Positions 8,033-15,456 of a stretch of 44,150 bases of DNA are shown here, in pieces. The DNA is taken from NCBI GenBank assembly GCA_018883635.1, contig JAHLFT010000108.1, forward strand, positions 1 to 44,150, in the 5' to 3' direction. This DNA comes from Candidatus Lactobacillus pullistercoris. GTDB lineage: Bacteria; Bacillota; Bacilli; Lactobacillales; Lactobacillaceae. The notes below the pieces were generated by a model that searched no databases, had not been told where the DNA came from, and saw nothing but the letters and a program-made list of their open reading frames with translations. A program made the translations under genes and the position numbers. Position 1 is the first letter of the stretch, and every line of letters starts with the position of its first letter.

Positions 8033-8482
8033 ATGCTAGGTTCGGTTGCTTTTTCGATAGCAGAACATGTTCCTCTTAATCGCGCTTTTTGGTGGGCCAT
8101 TACGACAGCAAGCACGGTCGGATTTAGTGATATTTCCGGATATACAATTGTTCCTAAAACGCTAATTGGACAATTTGTTGTTTTGGTAATGATTATTATT
8201 GGTGTAGGGATTATGGGAATTGTTTCCAGTTCATTAACTACTTATTTTATGAGGAAAAATTCTGTTTCTGTAAAAAATGAAACGCAGAAAGACCTGAAAT
8301 TAATCATTCAAAAATTGGACAAACTCGAGAGACAGAGCTATGTTTTGACTGAGCAAAATTTAAAAATGAAAGAACAGATTGATCAATTAAAAGATGAGCA
8401 GAATTCAAGTGAGTGGAAGAAAATTAAATCTTGGATAGGTAATCATGATAAGGTAAATGAGGCAAAAGATGAACGAAAATAA
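8033..8482 (+). pseudogene. Voltage-gated-type potassium channel, C-terminal pore half
   Basis: This continues the same frame after the TAG. It holds the rest of S5 (LMLGSVAFSIAE), the pore helix and filter (WWAITTASTVGFSDIS), S6 (FVVLVMIIIGVGIMGIVSS) and a charged, probably coiled-coil tail (about 60 residues). The selectivity filter reads TVGFSD where potassium channels normally have TVGYGD. The ATG at 8033 has no recognisable ribosome binding site, so separate translation is doubtful. Its end overlaps the start of the methyltransferase gene by 14 bases. The intact channel would be about 290 residues. Confidence 0.7.
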
Positions 8483-9086
8483 AAATCAAATGTATTTTGC
8501 AGCTAATCCTGATGCACCCCATGATAAACATATTGTTGATTATCATGTCGATGGGATTGACTTAAAATTTAATACTGATGCTGGAGTCTTTTCAAAAATG
8601 CGGATTGATTATGGCTCAGGAGTTTTAATTAAAACGATGCGGGAAGTAGCATTCCCTAAAAAAGGCATTCTTGATGTAGGTACAGGTTATGGTCCCTTAG
8701 GTTTATTTGCTGCTAAATTTTGGCCAGAACAAACAGTTGATATGGTTGATATTAATGAACGGGGCTTGGTTTTAGCTAAAGAAAATGCAGCATTAAATAA
8801 GATTAAAAATATTAGCATTTATTCGTCAAATATTTATGAAAATGTTGATCAAAATGAAAAATTTGGTTTAATTATTACTAATCCGCCTATTCGAGCTGGC
8901 AAAAAGGTTGTGTCTACCATTCTTTCTGAAGCTTATGAACACTTAGTAGATCAAGGCGTATTGCTAGTTGTCATCCAAAAAAAGCAGGGAGAACCGAGTG
9001 CAAGAAAATTGTTGAGAACCACGTTTGGTAACTGTGATATTCTAGCTCGTGACAAAGGATACTATATTTTAAAGGCTGTAAAATAA
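8469..9086 (+). CDS. RsmC-like class I SAM-dependent methyltransferase
   Basis: This is a probable 16S rRNA guanine-N2 methyltransferase of the RsmC/YbxB type. It shows the SAM-binding motif I ILDVGTGYGPLG (about residues 67-78), an acidic motif DMVDINER, and the catalytic NPPIRAGK, which fits the N6/N2 base methylase NPP[Y/F/I] pattern. I prefer ATG 8469 to the upstream ATG 8457 because GAGG at 8459-8462 then sits 6 bases ahead. In Bacillus, ybxB lies between rplL and rpoB; here it is still near rplL, but a channel gene intervenes and rpoB is not present. Substrate assignment is inferred. Confidence 0.85.
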   Translation: MNENKNQMYFAANPDAPHDKHIVDYHVDGIDLKFNTDAGVFSKMRIDYGSGVLIKTMREVAFPKKGILDVGTGYGPLGLFAAKFWPEQTVDMVDINERGLVLAKENAALNKIKNISIYSSNIYENVDQNEKFGLIITNPPIRAGKKVVSTILSEAYEHLVDQGVLLVVIQKKQGEPSARKLLRTTFGNCDILARDKGYYILKAVK

Positions 9087-9224
9087 TAATTAAATAATGA
9101 ATAAAATAAAAGAGCTTAAAACTTCGATGAGAGTAAGATTAGACTTTGTAAAATCGCTTCTAAATGAGTAAATTATCCTTTACAATGTAAGCGAAAACAA
9201 AAATACAGTGAAGGACAGATTATT

Positions 9225-9407
9225 ATGAAGAATTTTATTAAATATCTTGTAGCAATTTTATTCGTTATTGGTGGTATATTTATGATCGGTTGGATTCTTG
9301 GTGATAATGAAACCGGAACTCCTGCAGGTTTAACAGCTCTTTATATGATTGTTGAAGGAATTTTCTTCTATCATTACTTCAGAAATCGTAGTATTGGTAT
9401 TTTATAA
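9225..9407 (+). CDS. Small two-helix membrane protein of unknown function
   Basis: This 60-residue protein has two hydrophobic stretches (about 4-25, VAILFVIGGIFMIGWIL, and about 34-51, AGLTALYMIVEGIFFYHYF) separated by the polar loop GDNETGTP. The ATG follows AAGGAC at a sensible distance. It stands alone, between a 138-base gap and its own strong terminator at 9414-9447, so it is probably a single-gene transcript. I do not recognise the family. The good ribosome binding site and dedicated terminator argue for a real gene. Confidence 0.7.
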   Translation: MKNFIKYLVAILFVIGGIFMIGWILGDNETGTPAGLTALYMIVEGIFFYHYFRNRSIGIL

Positions 9408-9413
9408 AAAATC

Positions 9414-9447
9414 AAAGTAAGTGGTAAAAATTATCACTTACTTTTTT
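9414..9447 (+). terminator. Rho-independent terminator after the small membrane protein
   Basis: An 11-bp stem (9417-9427 with 9431-9441, one G-U pair) with loop AAA is followed by T residues. Confidence 0.9.
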
Positions 9448-9488
9448 ATTTTGATATGATAGTAATAATGACTCTCAGGAGGCAAAAA

Positions 9489-9998
9489 ATGCTATCTAGT
9501 GAAGATAAGAAAAAGTATATGGAATTAGCCTTTGAAGAAGCAAAAAAGGCTGAGGCGCAAGATGAAGTTCCGATTGGAGCAATTGTAGTAGATCCAGATG
9601 GAAAAGTGATTGGACGAGGATATAATCGACGTGAGCTTGATCAAAGTGCAACAGCTCATGCTGAAATGATTGCAATTGAGCAAGCTTGTAAAAACATCGG
9701 TTTATGGCGCTTAATTGATTGCAGTCTTTTTGTCACCCTAGAACCATGTCCAATGTGTGCAGGGGCAATTATTAATTCAAGAATAAAAAATGTCTTTTTT
9801 GGTGCACTAGATCCAAAGGCCGGTGCATGTGGAAGCGTAGTTGATCTATTTAGTGTTGCTAAATTTAACCATCATCCTAATGTGATTAGAGGATTATACC
9901 GAGAAGAAGCTAGCAAAATGTTAAAAGATTTTTTTAGAGAAATACGTCGTAAACAAAAGTTAGCAAAAATGAAATTAGATGGTGGCAAAAAGGATTAA
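9489..9998 (+). CDS. tadA: tRNA-specific adenosine deaminase TadA
   Basis: TadA deaminates adenosine 34 to inosine in the anticodon of tRNA-Arg. The zinc-dependent deaminase motifs are complete: H57-A-E59 (proton shuttle Glu) and P-C87-P-M-C90. The 169-residue length is normal. I chose ATG 9489 because AGGAGG at 9477-9482 is 6 bases upstream; an in-frame ATG at 9456 would add 11 unconserved residues and has no ribosome binding site. The order tadA - SRP RNA - dnaX matches Bacillus subtilis. Confidence 0.95.
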   Translation: MLSSEDKKKYMELAFEEAKKAEAQDEVPIGAIVVDPDGKVIGRGYNRRELDQSATAHAEMIAIEQACKNIGLWRLIDCSLFVTLEPCPMCAGAIINSRIKNVFFGALDPKAGACGSVVDLFSVAKFNHHPNVIRGLYREEASKMLKDFFREIRRKQKLAKMKLDGGKKD

Positions 9999-10013
9999 AA
10001 TAAGTTATCATAT

Positions 10014-10096
10014 CTATTGGGCAATGTTTGTCTTCTGAATTGTGTCAGGACCGGAAGGTAGCAGCACTAAGGTTGTTCAGGCATGTGCCTTTTATA
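10014..10096 (+). ncRNA. ffs: Signal recognition particle RNA (small bacterial type)
   Basis: The 4.5S-type SRP RNA scaffolds Ffh for co-translational membrane targeting. The diagnostic apical domain GTCAGGACCGGAAGGTAGCA lies at 10044-10063, with the GGAA tetraloop and the two internal loops that bind Ffh. The flanks pair back over a long helix (for example 10020-10023 with 10086-10089, and 10024-10027 with 10081-10084). It lies between tadA and dnaX, the usual Firmicutes location, and is followed by its own terminator. Exact ends are approximate. Confidence 0.93.
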
Positions 10097-10106
10097 CGAT
10101 TATTAA

Positions 10107-10143
10107 CAAGCTCTTAGCTCATAAGCGAGTTAGGAGTTTTTTT
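10107..10143 (+). terminator. Terminator after SRP RNA
   Basis: A 10-bp stem (10111-10120 CTCTTAGCTC with 10127-10136 GAGTTAGGAG, including G-U pairs) with loop ATAAGC is followed by seven T residues, ending just before the dnaX ribosome binding site. Confidence 0.88.
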
Positions 10144-10160
10144 ACTAGGGAAGAGAATTT

Positions 10161-11981
10161 ATGGTATATCAAGCTCTGTATCGTAAATGGCGTCCACGTA
10201 CTTTTGATAGTGTTATTGGTCAAGAAGCTATTACTGATACTTTGAAAAATGCAATTATTAGAAATACTATTTCACATGCATTTCTATTTGCTGGACCTCG
10301 TGGAACCGGGAAAACTTCATGTGCCAAAATTTTTGCCAAGGCGCTAAATTGCACTAATTTAAAAAATGGTGAGCCTTGTAATGAATGCGAAAATTGTAAA
10401 GCTGCGGATAAAGGTTCAATGCCAGATATCATGGAAATTGATGCTGCTTCAAATAATGGCGTTGATGAAATCCGTGAAATTCGTGATAAGGTAAAATATG
10501 CTCCTACGCAAGGAAAATATAAAGTTTACATCATCGACGAAGTCCATATGCTGTCAATTGGTGCTTTTAATGCTTTATTGAAAACATTAGAGGAACCACC
10601 GGCTCATGTAGTTTTCATCTTAGCAACTACGGAGTTGCAAAAAGTTCCGGCAACAATTATTTCAAGAACCCAGAGATATAATTTTAAGCGTATTTCTAAA
10701 AGTGATCTTGAAAAACGTATGCAATATATTCTCCAGCAGGAAAATATTAAATACGATGAAAAGGCACTTTCAGTAATTGCCCAAGTAGCTGATGGTGGAA
10801 TGAGAGATGCCTTAAGCATTTTGGATCAACTGCTTAGTTATGAAAAAGAAAGTGTTAACTATGATGATGCGTTAAAAGTAACAGGCTTTGCTGCAAGAGA
10901 AAATATTGAAAAAATTCTATTATCCTTGTTAAACTTGGATGCAGAATCAGCTTTAAAATTTTCTCGACAGTCGCTTAGTGAAGGCGCTAGTTCTAAAAAT
11001 ATTTTAGATGAGTTAATTGATCTGACGACAAATAGTTTAATGATCAATAAAGCTGGTGATCAAGAAAATGATAGTAATTTTCTTACAGATGAATTTGCTG
11101 AAAAAGTTAAGGAGTTTTCGCCTGCACGTTTCTTTAAGTTAATCACGCTTGCTAATGATGCTTTAAATGATCTGCGCTATACTAACCAGCAGCAAATTCC
11201 ATTAGAAGTATTTTTGGTGAGAGCTAGCCAAAATGAAGAAAAAAAGACAGCACAAACTGTTTCCAAAAATATTAGTGTTGTAACTCCAGCTGCGAATAAT
11301 AATGATTTACAAGCCGAAATTGCGGCATTAAAAAAGCAAGTAGTTGAGTTGACCCAAAAAGTTGGAAAGATATCTCAACCGACAGCCAGTTTTGATAAAG
11401 ATCATGTTTTTCATATTGATAATTCTGGAAGTTCATCAAACGCCAAGGTAAAGGAAACTAAAGAAAAGAAGCAAGTTAAAAAAGTTAAACCTGTTAAAAA
11501 ATTAAGTAAAAATAATGATCAAAATAAGAAACAGGTATATCATGTTCTAGAAAATGCAACGCGGGAAGATTTGAATAAAGTCAAAGAAGTTTGGCCTGAT
11601 TTACAATCTGTCTTGGAAGTATCTGAACGAGCTTTACTAGATGTTTTGAAACCTGTTGCCGCTAGTCCTGATCAAATCGTAATGAAGTGTAAATATACTT
11701 TATGGTTTGAAAAAGCTAGTTCAGACAGTGATTTAATGGCAAAATTGACAGGCTATATTGAAAAATTTACTAAACATTCATATGATATTGTTTTGGTACC
11801 TGATAATGATTGGCTGGATGTGAGACAAGAATTTGTTCAAAGCCATCGTCAAGAATTATTAGCTAAGAAAAAGAAAGAAATACAAGCAGTTCAGGAAGAA
11901 AAGAGCCAAGAAGCTGATAATCCTGAAGTTGTGAATAAAGCTAAAGATTTGTTTGGCGATTTGGTAAGAGTAAAAGATTAA
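10161..11981 (+). CDS. dnaX: DNA polymerase III subunit gamma/tau
   Basis: This is the ATPase of the clamp loader, which also tethers polymerase and helicase (tau). The 606-residue protein has Walker A GPRGTGKT (45-52), a zinc module with Cys 64, 73, 76 and 79, Walker B VYIIDEVHML, and the sensor region ATTELQKVPATIISR. After about residue 355 comes a Lys-rich linker and a C-terminal tau domain. An in-frame slippery heptamer A AAA AAG at 11240-11246 lies at the domain III/linker border, with a -1-frame TAG at 11273-11275, so a short gamma form of 371 residues is possible. It starts behind AGGGAAGAG and is followed by ebfC. Confidence 0.97.
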   Translation: MVYQALYRKWRPRTFDSVIGQEAITDTLKNAIIRNTISHAFLFAGPRGTGKTSCAKIFAKALNCTNLKNGEPCNECENCKAADKGSMPDIMEIDAASNNGVDEIREIRDKVKYAPTQGKYKVYIIDEVHMLSIGAFNALLKTLEEPPAHVVFILATTELQKVPATIISRTQRYNFKRISKSDLEKRMQYILQQENIKYDEKALSVIAQVADGGMRDALSILDQLLSYEKESVNYDDALKVTGFAARENIEKILLSLLNLDAESALKFSRQSLSEGASSKNILDELIDLTTNSLMINKAGDQENDSNFLTDEFAEKVKEFSPARFFKLITLANDALNDLRYTNQQQIPLEVFLVRASQNEEKKTAQTVSKNISVVTPAANNNDLQAEIAALKKQVVELTQKVGKISQPTASFDKDHVFHIDNSGSSSNAKVKETKEKKQVKKVKPVKKLSKNNDQNKKQVYHVLENATREDLNKVKEVWPDLQSVLEVSERALLDVLKPVAASPDQIVMKCKYTLWFEKASSDSDLMAKLTGYIEKFTKHSYDIVLVPDNDWLDVRQEFVQSHRQELLAKKKKEIQAVQEEKSQEADNPEVVNKAKDLFGDLVRVKD

Positions 11982-11999
11982 ACAAAGGAGATAATAATT

Positions 12000-12329
12000 A
12001 TGAGTAGAAGACCTAATTTTGGCGGCATGGGCGGTATGAATATGCAACAAATGATGAAGCAAGCTAAAAAGTTGCAAGCCCAAATGCAAGAAGAACAACA
12101 AAATATTACTGCACAAGAATTTACTGGTAAATCTGCAGACGATATGGTCATTGCTACCTTTAGTGGTAACCGTAAGTTAAAAGAACTAAAAATTGATAAA
12201 GAAGCAATTGATCCTGATGATCCAGATATGTTGCAAGATTTGGTTATCGATGCAGTTAATAAGGGTCTTTCATCAATTGATGAAGCTACGCAAGCAAGTT
12301 TAGGTAAATATACGAAAGGCTTGATGTAA
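12000..12329 (+). CDS. ebfC: YbaB/EbfC family nucleoid-associated protein
   Basis: This is a small dimeric DNA-binding protein of the YbaB/EbfC (YaaK) family. It has 109 residues with a Met/Gly/Gln-rich N-terminus ([23 protein letters not shown]), a long helix, and the family core [21 protein letters not shown]. An AAAGGAG precedes the ATG. It sits between dnaX and recR, the classical arrangement, and its stop codon directly abuts the recR start. The precise role in replication or repair is not known. Confidence 0.93.
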   Translation: MSRRPNFGGMGGMNMQQMMKQAKKLQAQMQEEQQNITAQEFTGKSADDMVIATFSGNRKLKELKIDKEAIDPDDPDMLQDLVIDAVNKGLSSIDEATQASLGKYTKGLM

Positions 12330-12929
12330 TTGCAATATCCATTACCGATTGCCAATTTGATTGAATCATATATGAAACTTCCTGGCATAGGTGAAAAAAC
12401 AGCTACTCGGTTAGCTTTTTATACTCTTGATATGCCGGAACAGGATGTTTCAGATTTTGCTAAGGCGCTTGTCGATGTAAAACACAATTTACGGCAATGT
12501 TCAATTTGTGGCAATATTACCGAAAAAGATCCTTGTGCGATTTGTATGAATCCTGATCGAGATCAAAGTACAATAATGGTAGTTGAACAACCCAAAGATG
12601 TTATGGCATTTGAAGAAATGGGTGAATATGATGGGTTGTATCACGTTCTTCATGGCGTTTTATCACCAATGGATGGTATTGGACCAGAAGAAATTAATAT
12701 TAAATCTTTAATTACACGTTTACAAAAGTCTGACCAAGTTAAAGAAGTTATTTTGGCTCTTAATTCAACACCTGAAGGTGAATCAACTGCAATGTATATC
12801 AGTAAGTTAATTAAACCAGCAGGTATTAAAGCGACTAGATTAGCTGCAGGTTTAGCTGTGGGAAGTGATATTGAATACGCCAATTCAATTACTTTAAAGC
12901 GTGCTGTGCAAGGGAGAACGTCATTATAA
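12330..12929 (+). CDS. recR: Recombination mediator RecR
   Basis: RecR works with RecF and RecO to load RecA on gapped DNA. The 199-residue protein has a helix-hairpin-helix segment ([14 protein letters not shown]), a zinc finger with Cys 57, 60, 69 and 72, a Toprim domain starting at [13 protein letters not shown], and the C-terminal Walker-B-like region. The start is TTG at 12330, immediately after the ebfC TAA, with GAAAGG about 9 bases upstream, so translation is probably coupled. It is followed with one-base overlap by yaaL. Confidence 0.96.
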   Translation: MQYPLPIANLIESYMKLPGIGEKTATRLAFYTLDMPEQDVSDFAKALVDVKHNLRQCSICGNITEKDPCAICMNPDRDQSTIMVVEQPKDVMAFEEMGEYDGLYHVLHGVLSPMDGIGPEEINIKSLITRLQKSDQVKEVILALNSTPEGESTAMYISKLIKPAGIKATRLAAGLAVGSDIEYANSITLKRAVQGRTSL

Positions 12930-13165
12930 TGAAAAAAAGACGAGATAAAGTCAAAGAAGCTGGCGACAAAAAATTAGTCGCTCTTGTTGAAAAGATTCAA
13001 AATCAAATTGCACTTCAGCAAGATTTAGATCATAATACCTTAGATATGTCAGATGATAATGTGATTGCAAATAAAATTTTGCAGGCAAAATATAGTTTCT
13101 TGTATAGTGAAGCTAGACATCGCCACACAAGATTTAGTGGTATTACAAATGCAATTACTCAGTAA
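12929..13165 (+). CDS. yaaL: YaaL-like DUF2508 family protein
   Basis: This is a short charged protein of 78 residues, with helical N- and C-terminal segments (KLVALVEKIQNQIALQQDLD and AKYSFLYSEARHRHTRF). Position after recR and the tail YSEARHRHTRF fit the DUF2508/YaaL family of Bacillus, whose function is unknown. The ATG overlaps the recR stop by one base. A strong terminator follows, ending the dnaX-ebfC-recR-yaaL unit. Confidence 0.85.
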   Translation: MKKRRDKVKEAGDKKLVALVEKIQNQIALQQDLDHNTLDMSDDNVIANKILQAKYSFLYSEARHRHTRFSGITNAITQ

Positions 13166-13196
13166 AAAAAGCTCATTTAAAAATGAGCTTTTTTTA
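13163..13196 (+). terminator. Terminator of the dnaX-yaaL unit
   Basis: AAAAGCTCATTT pairs with AAATGAGCTTTT, followed by T residues. Confidence 0.92.
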
Positions 13197-13267
13197 CTTT
13201 CTTTTTAAAATAGATGGGACTGTTAATCATTAATTAAGTCCTGTAAAATATAGGTATGGAGGAATTT

Positions 13268-13906
13268 ATGAAGGGGTATTTTATAAGTCTTGAAGGTCCA
13301 GATGGGGCCGGTAAAAGTACAGTTTTAAAAGAAGTTTTAGCTAAACTGGGACCGAAGTTAAAAACACAATATCTTGTGACACGTGAACCTGGAGGATCAA
13401 AAATTGCTGAAAAAATTCGGCAGATTATTTTAGATCCAAATAATGAGGAAATGAACGATCGAACAGAAGCTTTATTATATGCTGCAGCGAGAAGTCAACA
13501 TGTTGAAGAAATAATTAAGCCGGCTTTATCTTCAGGGAAAGTTGTTTTTTCAGATCGATTTGTTGATAGTTCTTTGGCTTATCAAGGAGCGGGAAGAAAT
13601 CTAGGAATAGATGAAATAAAGCAAATTAATAATTTTGCAACAGGTGGTTTAGAACCAAATTTGACTTTGCTTTTTGATTTGGCTCCTGAAGTTGGGTTAT
13701 CTCGAATTCAAAAACTTCGTCCAGATCAAGAAGATCGGTTGGAACAAGAGAAGATTGAATTTCATGAAAAAGTATATAATGGTTATCAAGAAATTTTGAA
13801 AAAGTATTCAGAAAGAATTGTTAAAATTGATGCTAGTCAAAATTTTGATCAAGTAGTTAACCAAGTTGTTTCAGTTTTGCAAGATCGATTAAAAGATTTT
13901 TTATAG
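13268..13906 (+). CDS. tmk: Thymidylate kinase
   Basis: This enzyme phosphorylates dTMP to dTDP with ATP in the dTTP pathway. The P-loop GPDGAGKST is at residues 10-18, followed by the substrate-binding [11 protein letters not shown] and the DR motif [14 protein letters not shown]. The length (212 residues) is normal. I chose ATG 13268 because GGAGG at 13258-13262 precedes it; the in-frame ATG at 13256 overlaps that site. It heads a compact run tmk-darA-holB-yabA-rsmI that is also found in Bacillus. Confidence 0.96.
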   Translation: MKGYFISLEGPDGAGKSTVLKEVLAKLGPKLKTQYLVTREPGGSKIAEKIRQIILDPNNEEMNDRTEALLYAAARSQHVEEIIKPALSSGKVVFSDRFVDSSLAYQGAGRNLGIDEIKQINNFATGGLEPNLTLLFDLAPEVGLSRIQKLRPDQEDRLEQEKIEFHEKVYNGYQEILKKYSERIVKIDASQNFDQVVNQVVSVLQDRLKDFL

Positions 13907-13916
13907 GGGAACTTTA

Positions 13917-14237
13917 ATGAAATTAGTAATTGCAATTGTTCAAAGAGAAGATACTAATAAGTTACAGCATGCTTTTATTGAAAATAATATTCGGGCAACT
14001 AAATTGTCCACAACGGGTGGATTTTTAAGTCAAGGAAATACAACCTTTTTGATAGGAACACCTGATGATGAAGTTAATGAAGTACTTGATGTCATTAAGA
14101 AACAATCTAAAGCCCGTGAAGAACTTGTTCAACCCAACCTAATTCCAACAGGGATGGAGTTGAATCCATCTGTTAAAGTCACTGTAGGTGGGGCAACTTG
14201 TTTTGTAGTTAATGTAGATGAATTTAAGCGCTTCTAA
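13917..14237 (+). CDS. darA: Cyclic di-AMP receptor DarA (YaaQ, PII-like)
   Basis: This is a small trimeric PII-like protein that binds cyclic di-AMP. The 106-residue product has the family's hallmark TKLSTTGGFLSQGNTTFLIG (about residues 29-48) and the conserved end VGGATCFVVNVDEFKRF. It lies between tmk and holB as in Bacillus yaaQ. Its downstream target is unknown. In some species it is named PstA, which is unrelated to the phosphate permease in this window. Confidence 0.95.
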   Translation: MKLVIAIVQREDTNKLQHAFIENNIRATKLSTTGGFLSQGNTTFLIGTPDDEVNEVLDVIKKQSKAREELVQPNLIPTGMELNPSVKVTVGGATCFVVNVDEFKRF

Positions 14238-15097
14238 TGATTGATTTAAAAAATATTGCTCAAGACCCTGCTTCTTTTTTAAAAGAGGCATATGATAAAA
14301 AACAATTAGCACATAGTTACCTTTTTGTAGATACAGATGAAGATCAGGCACTGAGCACAGCATACTGGTTAGCTTGTTTATATAATTGCACAGGGACTAA
14401 TCGTCCGGATGGCAGTTGCCAAAATTGCCAGCAGATTTTATCGGGCAACTTCCCAGATGTACTTTTAGTTCAAACTGAAGGTAAGCAGACACTAGGAATT
14501 GATCAAATTAGGCCATTAAAAGAGGAACTAGCTAAAAGTCCAGTCGAAAGCAGTTGTCGTTTTTTCTTTATTCGGCAAGCAGAAAGATTAACAATGCCGG
14601 CTGCGAATGCATTGTTAAATTTACTTGAAGAACCAATTGCACCAGTCGTCTCTATCTTAATTACTAATAATTCTGATCAAATTTTACCAACGATTCGTTC
14701 GCGTACTCAAATTATTAATTTTGAAAACAATGATAATAATGATTCGCATAAGCAGATTCTTTTAAATAATGGCTTTTCTAGTGAAGAAATAGAAGAATTA
14801 GGTGATACCGATAATATTGATCAGTTGGTAAAGTATTTTTATCAAGAAATGCTAGAGTTTAATAATTTGTCTCTTATTAGTGCACATAAGATTGCTGATT
14901 ATGCTAAAAATAATGCAATGCAAAATTATGTTTTTTTCCGATTGAAAAGATTAGCACAGAAAGATTTAAATAATCAGTCAAAAATGCTGCTAGGCACACG
15001 TATGCTAAAATATTTGATAGAAATAGATAAAATGCGATTTAGCAATGTTAATTTTCGCAATTCTCTAGATTACCTTGCTTTACAGTGGAAAAGGTAG
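14237..15097 (+). CDS. holB: DNA polymerase III subunit delta'
   Basis: This is the clamp loader delta' subunit, which coordinates DnaX ATPase action. The 286-residue product has an AAA+ fold with a degenerate P-loop (LFVDTDEDQAL instead of GxxGxGKT), as expected for delta', a Cys4 zinc module (CTGTNRPDGSCQNCQQ), and the arginine-finger region SRC-like PTIRSRTQII. Its ATG overlaps the darA stop by one base (TAATG), and it overlaps the longest yabA frame at its 3' end. Confidence 0.94.
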   Translation: MIDLKNIAQDPASFLKEAYDKKQLAHSYLFVDTDEDQALSTAYWLACLYNCTGTNRPDGSCQNCQQILSGNFPDVLLVQTEGKQTLGIDQIRPLKEELAKSPVESSCRFFFIRQAERLTMPAANALLNLLEEPIAPVVSILITNNSDQILPTIRSRTQIINFENNDNNDSHKQILLNNGFSSEEIEELGDTDNIDQLVKYFYQEMLEFNNLSLISAHKIADYAKNNAMQNYVFFRLKRLAQKDLNNQSKMLLGTRMLKYLIEIDKMRFSNVNFRNSLDYLALQWKR

Positions 15098-15108
15098 GTG
15101 CACAAAAA

Positions 15109-15444
15109 ATGGATCCATATTCAAAGTTACAGCAGCTTCATGATTCAATGGAAAAAATGACCAAGACAATAGAAGGTCTTGAAAATGATATGCTAGATAC
15201 TCTTAAAGAAAACACTGAACTGAAGGTTGAGAATCAGCTATTACGTGAAAAATTAGATAAGTTGACTGAAAAACGTGATGTGCCAGTTGCCAAAATAAAG
15301 AGTGGATTAGAATCGTTAAGACAGATTTATAATTCAGGTTATCATATTTGTAATATGTATTATGGTTCTCACCGTGATCCAAGTTCAGACTGCATGTTTT
15401 GTTTAGATATTTTGGATAATTTTGGTGAGAAGAAAAAGAGATAA
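15109..15444 (+). CDS. yabA: Replication initiation control protein YabA
   Basis: YabA binds DnaA and DnaN and restrains initiation at oriC. The 111-residue protein has an N-terminal coiled coil (about residues 4-55, rich in Leu/Glu/Lys heptads) and a C-terminal zinc-binding H-x-C...C-x-x-C (HIC near residue 80 and CMFC near 96). ATG 15109 is preferred, behind AAGGTAGGTG at 15091-15100; the frame extends upstream to a GTG at 15085 inside holB without a good site. Confidence 0.93.
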   Translation: MDPYSKLQQLHDSMEKMTKTIEGLENDMLDTLKENTELKVENQLLREKLDKLTEKRDVPVAKIKSGLESLRQIYNSGYHICNMYYGSHRDPSSDCMFCLDILDNFGEKKKR

Positions 15445-15456
15445 AGGGCGGATAAA

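Noticed and set aside
10042..10245. Open frame of 67 codons overlapping the SRP RNA and dnaX start
   Set aside because: It covers the SRP RNA and its terminator and has no ribosome binding site; the structured RNA and dnaX explain the sequence.
11978..12388. 136-codon reverse-strand frame over ebfC and recR
   Set aside because: It lies opposite two well-supported genes with conserved motifs, and its own product is Cys/Ser-rich with no recognisable domain.
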